Positions 61,880-64,000 of a stretch of 64,000 nt of DNA are shown in pieces. The stretch spans positions 105,019 through 169,018 of the forward strand of contig JAPLSH010000009.1 of the NCBI GenBank assembly GCA_026398735.1, given 5' to 3'. Made by a program: the position numbers and the translations under genes. This stretch comes from Pseudomonadota bacterium. GTDB taxonomy: Bacteria; Pseudomonadota; Gammaproteobacteria; Steroidobacterales; Steroidobacteraceae. How positions within the stretch are numbered: the stretch's first letter is position 1; each line of letters opens with the position of its first letter. The notes below the pieces were generated by a model, which did no database searches, was not told the origin of the DNA, and saw only the letters and a program-made list of their open reading frames with translations.

Positions 61880-63223
61880 ATGGCGCACTTCTTAACCAAG
61901 AAATTTCTGTCACGCCGTACCTTCCTGCGGGGGACCAGCGTTGCAGTCGGCCTGCCCTTCCTGGATGCCATGGTGCCGGCGAGCACTGCCCTGGCAGCCA
62001 CCGCTGCAGCACCTAAGACGCGCGCCGGGTTTTTCTACCTGCCGCATGGCGCGATCATGAACAACACGATCTACGGCAAAGAAGTAGACGTGTGGTCGTC
62101 GACTGGCAGCGGTAGCGAGTTCAAGTTGGGCGCTACCGTCTCGCCGCTCGAGCCCTACAAGCGTCATCTGACTACCTTTGACAACATCGAGAACATCGTT
62201 GCCTTGGGTTCGGTGCACACACTAAACCCCGCCACCTGGCTGGCCTGCGTGCGTCCCGACACTTCGTCCAAGAGCGCCAGCATTGCCACCACGCTCGATC
62301 AGGTCATTGCCCAGCGCATCGGCCAGCAGACCACCCTTCCGTCATTGGAACTGGCTGCCGAAACCACCGTGCAAATCGCCGCCGGCAACGGCAGCTTTTA
62401 TGCAGTCACCACGTCGTATTCGGCGCCGAACCGGCCGCTGCCGATGGAATACAACCCACGCAAGGTGTTCATTCAGCTGATGGGTGAAGGGGACACTGCC
62501 GCCGAACGTGATGCGCTGCTGCGCAAGAACGGCAGCATCCTCGACATGATCAGCGACCGGACGCAGTCGCTAAAGCGCGACCTGGGCCCTAGCGATCAGC
62601 GTGCGCTGTCGGACTACTTGGACACGGTGCGCGAACTCGAGCGCCGCGTGACCATGGCCAGCAAGCGTGACCTGACTGGCGTCACCGTGCCCGATGCGCC
62701 GGTGGGCGAGTTCGAAGACTTCGACAAGCAACTGACCATGATGTTCGACCTGATCGCGCTGGCGTATCAGGCCGACCTCACGCGCGTTGCCACCTATGTG
62801 ATGGCCGCCGAAGGCACCGATCGCCCGTACCCGAACCTGAAGGTCGCCGGTGGTTTCCATCCGGTCAGCCACCACGCCAACCAGCGTGAGCGCATCGCCG
62901 AGCTCAGTCGCATCCAGCGCTTTCACATGGAACGCTTTGCCGGCTTCCTCAAGAAGCTGGCCGCCACGCAGGAAGGCGAAGGCAGCATCTTGGATCACTC
63001 GCTGTTCTTGTATGGCTCGAACATGAGCAACAGCAACGCCCACGACAACTATCCGCTGCCCACGCTGCTGGTCGGTGGCGCCAACGGCAAGCATGTCGGC
63101 GGCAAGAACGTGATCCTGCCGGAGCGCACACCGCTGGCTAATGTGCAGCTGACACTGCTCGACAAGCTGGGCATTTCAATACCCAGTCATGGCAACAGCA
63201 CCGGTCTGCTGTCGGGAGTCTGA
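61880..63223 (+). CDS. DUF1552 protein with Tat signal
   Basis: The 447-residue protein begins with a twin-arginine signal (SRRTFLRGTSVAVGLPFLDA). It contains RAGFFYLPHGAIMNNTIYG, LTTFDNIENIVALGSVHT, STIPSHGNST-like and HFHMERFAGF-like stretches typical of DUF1552, a relative of DUF1501/sulfatase-like exported proteins. It is nearly always encoded after a DUF1592 cytochrome protein, as here. The function is unknown; the pair probably works in the periplasm. The ATG at 61880 follows TTGAGGAC. Confidence 0.9.
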   Translation: MAHFLTKKFLSRRTFLRGTSVAVGLPFLDAMVPASTALAATAAAPKTRAGFFYLPHGAIMNNTIYGKEVDVWSSTGSGSEFKLGATVSPLEPYKRHLTTFDNIENIVALGSVHTLNPATWLACVRPDTSSKSASIATTLDQVIAQRIGQQTTLPSLELAAETTVQIAAGNGSFYAVTTSYSAPNRPLPMEYNPRKVFIQLMGEGDTAAERDALLRKNGSILDMISDRTQSLKRDLGPSDQRALSDYLDTVRELERRVTMASKRDLTGVTVPDAPVGEFEDFDKQLTMMFDLIALAYQADLTRVATYVMAAEGTDRPYPNLKVAGGFHPVSHHANQRERIAELSRIQRFHMERFAGFLKKLAATQEGEGSILDHSLFLYGSNMSNSNAHDNYPLPTLLVGGANGKHVGGKNVILPERTPLANVQLTLLDKLGISIPSHGNSTGLLSGV

Positions 63224-63225
63224 GC

Positions 63226-64000
63226 ATGGCGCAGGATCGCAGACACTTTCTCAAAGCCTCGTGCGCCGGTTTGGCCAGCTTGGCTGCAGGTCCGGTGCTC
63301 GCCGCGCAAAGCAGCGCCGCAAGCTTACAGCCCGTGGCTGTGGCCAGCTTGGGCGAACGCGTACGCGTAGTCAGCAACGTGCCGGGCAATGTCCTGGCCT
63401 GCAACACCGGCAAAGGCTTGTTGCTAGTCGACAGCGGCTCACTTGCCTTGGCGCCAGCCCTGCGCAAAGCGCTGGGCAGCGAGCGCGTCAGCACGTTGTT
63501 CAACACGCACTATCACGCCGATCAAACCGGCGGCAATGCGCTGTTTGCCAAAGCAGGCGCGCAGATTCACTCGCACGTTGTAACCAAGCAATGGCTGGCA
63601 GCTGACCACTGGTCCGCGCCCGAAGATCGCTGGATCAAAGCCCCGCCCAAAGAAGCCGTGCCCACGGTTACATTTCGCGATCGCGGCGAACTAACTACAG
63701 GCCCAGAACATATCGAGTTCGGTTATCTGCTGGAGGCGCACACACGCGGCGACTGCTATGTGTACCTGCGCGACAGCAACGTGCTGGCTGTGGGTGATGT
63801 GGCTTCACCGCTGCGCGACCCAATGCTCGACTGGTTCACCGGCGCTTGGCTGGGCGGACGCGTTGATGCAATGGATGTGCTGCTGAAGCTGGCCAACGCG
63901 CAGACGCAGATCGTGCCGGCCTATGGTGCAGTGATGACCCGCGCGCAGCTGCAAGCCGAGCGCGACCTCATGTTCAAGATTTATGAGCGCACCGCAGCGC
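63226..64000 (+). CDS. Tat-exported metallo-beta-lactamase-fold protein, degenerate metal site (partial)
   Basis: The gene starts at the ATG at 63226, two bases after the DUF1552 stop, and is still open at the window end (258 codons seen). It has a twin-arginine signal (DRRHFLKASCAGLASLAAG) and an MBL domain: NTHYHADQTGGN, EAHTRGDCYVYL, VLAVGDVASP and IVPAYGAVMTR. The metal motif HxHxDH reads HYHADQ and the late His of PGHG is Tyr (PAYG), so two ligands are lost. It may be a non-hydrolytic binding protein. The third member of the DUF1592/DUF1552 cassette. Confidence 0.85.
   Translation, partial: MAQDRRHFLKASCAGLASLAAGPVLAAQSSAASLQPVAVASLGERVRVVSNVPGNVLACNTGKGLLLVDSGSLALAPALRKALGSERVSTLFNTHYHADQTGGNALFAKAGAQIHSHVVTKQWLAADHWSAPEDRWIKAPPKEAVPTVTFRDRGELTTGPEHIEFGYLLEAHTRGDCYVYLRDSNVLAVGDVASPLRDPMLDWFTGAWLGGRVDAMDVLLKLANAQTQIVPAYGAVMTRAQLQAERDLMFKIYERTAA

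Overview
The window looks like a chromosomal segment of a GC-rich gammaproteobacterium. The housekeeping part carries mpl, rnd, adk, a PPi-dependent phosphofructokinase with a membrane H+-pyrophosphatase, pcm-tolC, waaA-kdkA and glnE. This set and order resemble the Xanthomonadales/Nevskiales/Steroidobacterales side of the class. That placement is inferred from gene content; no rRNA or tRNA gene was seen.

Region 1 (1-16.5 kb) is core metabolism and envelope: the N-terminal part of mpl, a small membrane protein, a MATE exporter overlapping rnd, and an adenylate kinase with a long Lys/Ala histone-H1-like tail. It continues with pfp, a small outer-membrane-type protein, hppA and a META lipoprotein, then a PAS-GGDEF-EAL protein, pcm, tolC, waaA and a kdkA homologue whose catalytic loop is degenerate.

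Region 2 (16.3-26.1 kb) is a tightly coupled minus-strand operon. It encodes a transglutaminase-DUF2126 protein, a circularly permuted ATP-grasp/alpha-E fusion, a second transglutaminase, glnE and a small CHCC zinc-finger protein. The first three form the poorly understood amidoligase/peptide-modification cassette.

Region 3 (26.3-35.2 kb) is a minus-strand operon ending in a clear Rho-independent terminator. It encodes an ECF sigma factor, a DUF6152 exported protein, both subunits of an Fe(II) hydroquinone 1,2-dioxygenase, the matching semialdehyde dehydrogenase, a Rieske protein, CobS- and CobT-like AAA/VWA proteins without CobN, and a Dabb protein. A divergent LysR regulator carries a good LysR-type palindrome upstream. 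I regard the dioxygenase + Rieske + CobS/CobT arrangement as the most interesting candidate system: an enzyme maturation or reactivation module.

Region 4 (35.2-59.3 kb) is an accessory catabolic island. It holds a TonB-dependent receptor, two related exported proteins, several metallo-beta-lactamase-fold hydrolases, paired DUF6644 membrane proteins, two MFS transporters, two GMC flavoenzymes, two SDRs, a carboxymuconolactone-decarboxylase-family protein, a SnoaL-like protein, an HIBADH-type dehydrogenase, an SMP-30 lactonase-like protein, a cytochrome P450, a beta-lactamase-like esterase and a ThDP enzyme. Together with the hydroquinone branch this suggests uptake and stepwise oxidation and hydrolysis of an aromatic or terpenoid-like compound. 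The substrate cannot be read from sequence.

Region 5 (59.4-64 kb) encodes exported proteins: a DUF1587/1592/1588/1585 cytochrome-like protein with two CxxCH motifs, a Tat-exported DUF1552 protein, and a Tat-type metallo-beta-lactamase-fold protein that has lost two metal ligands and runs off the window end.
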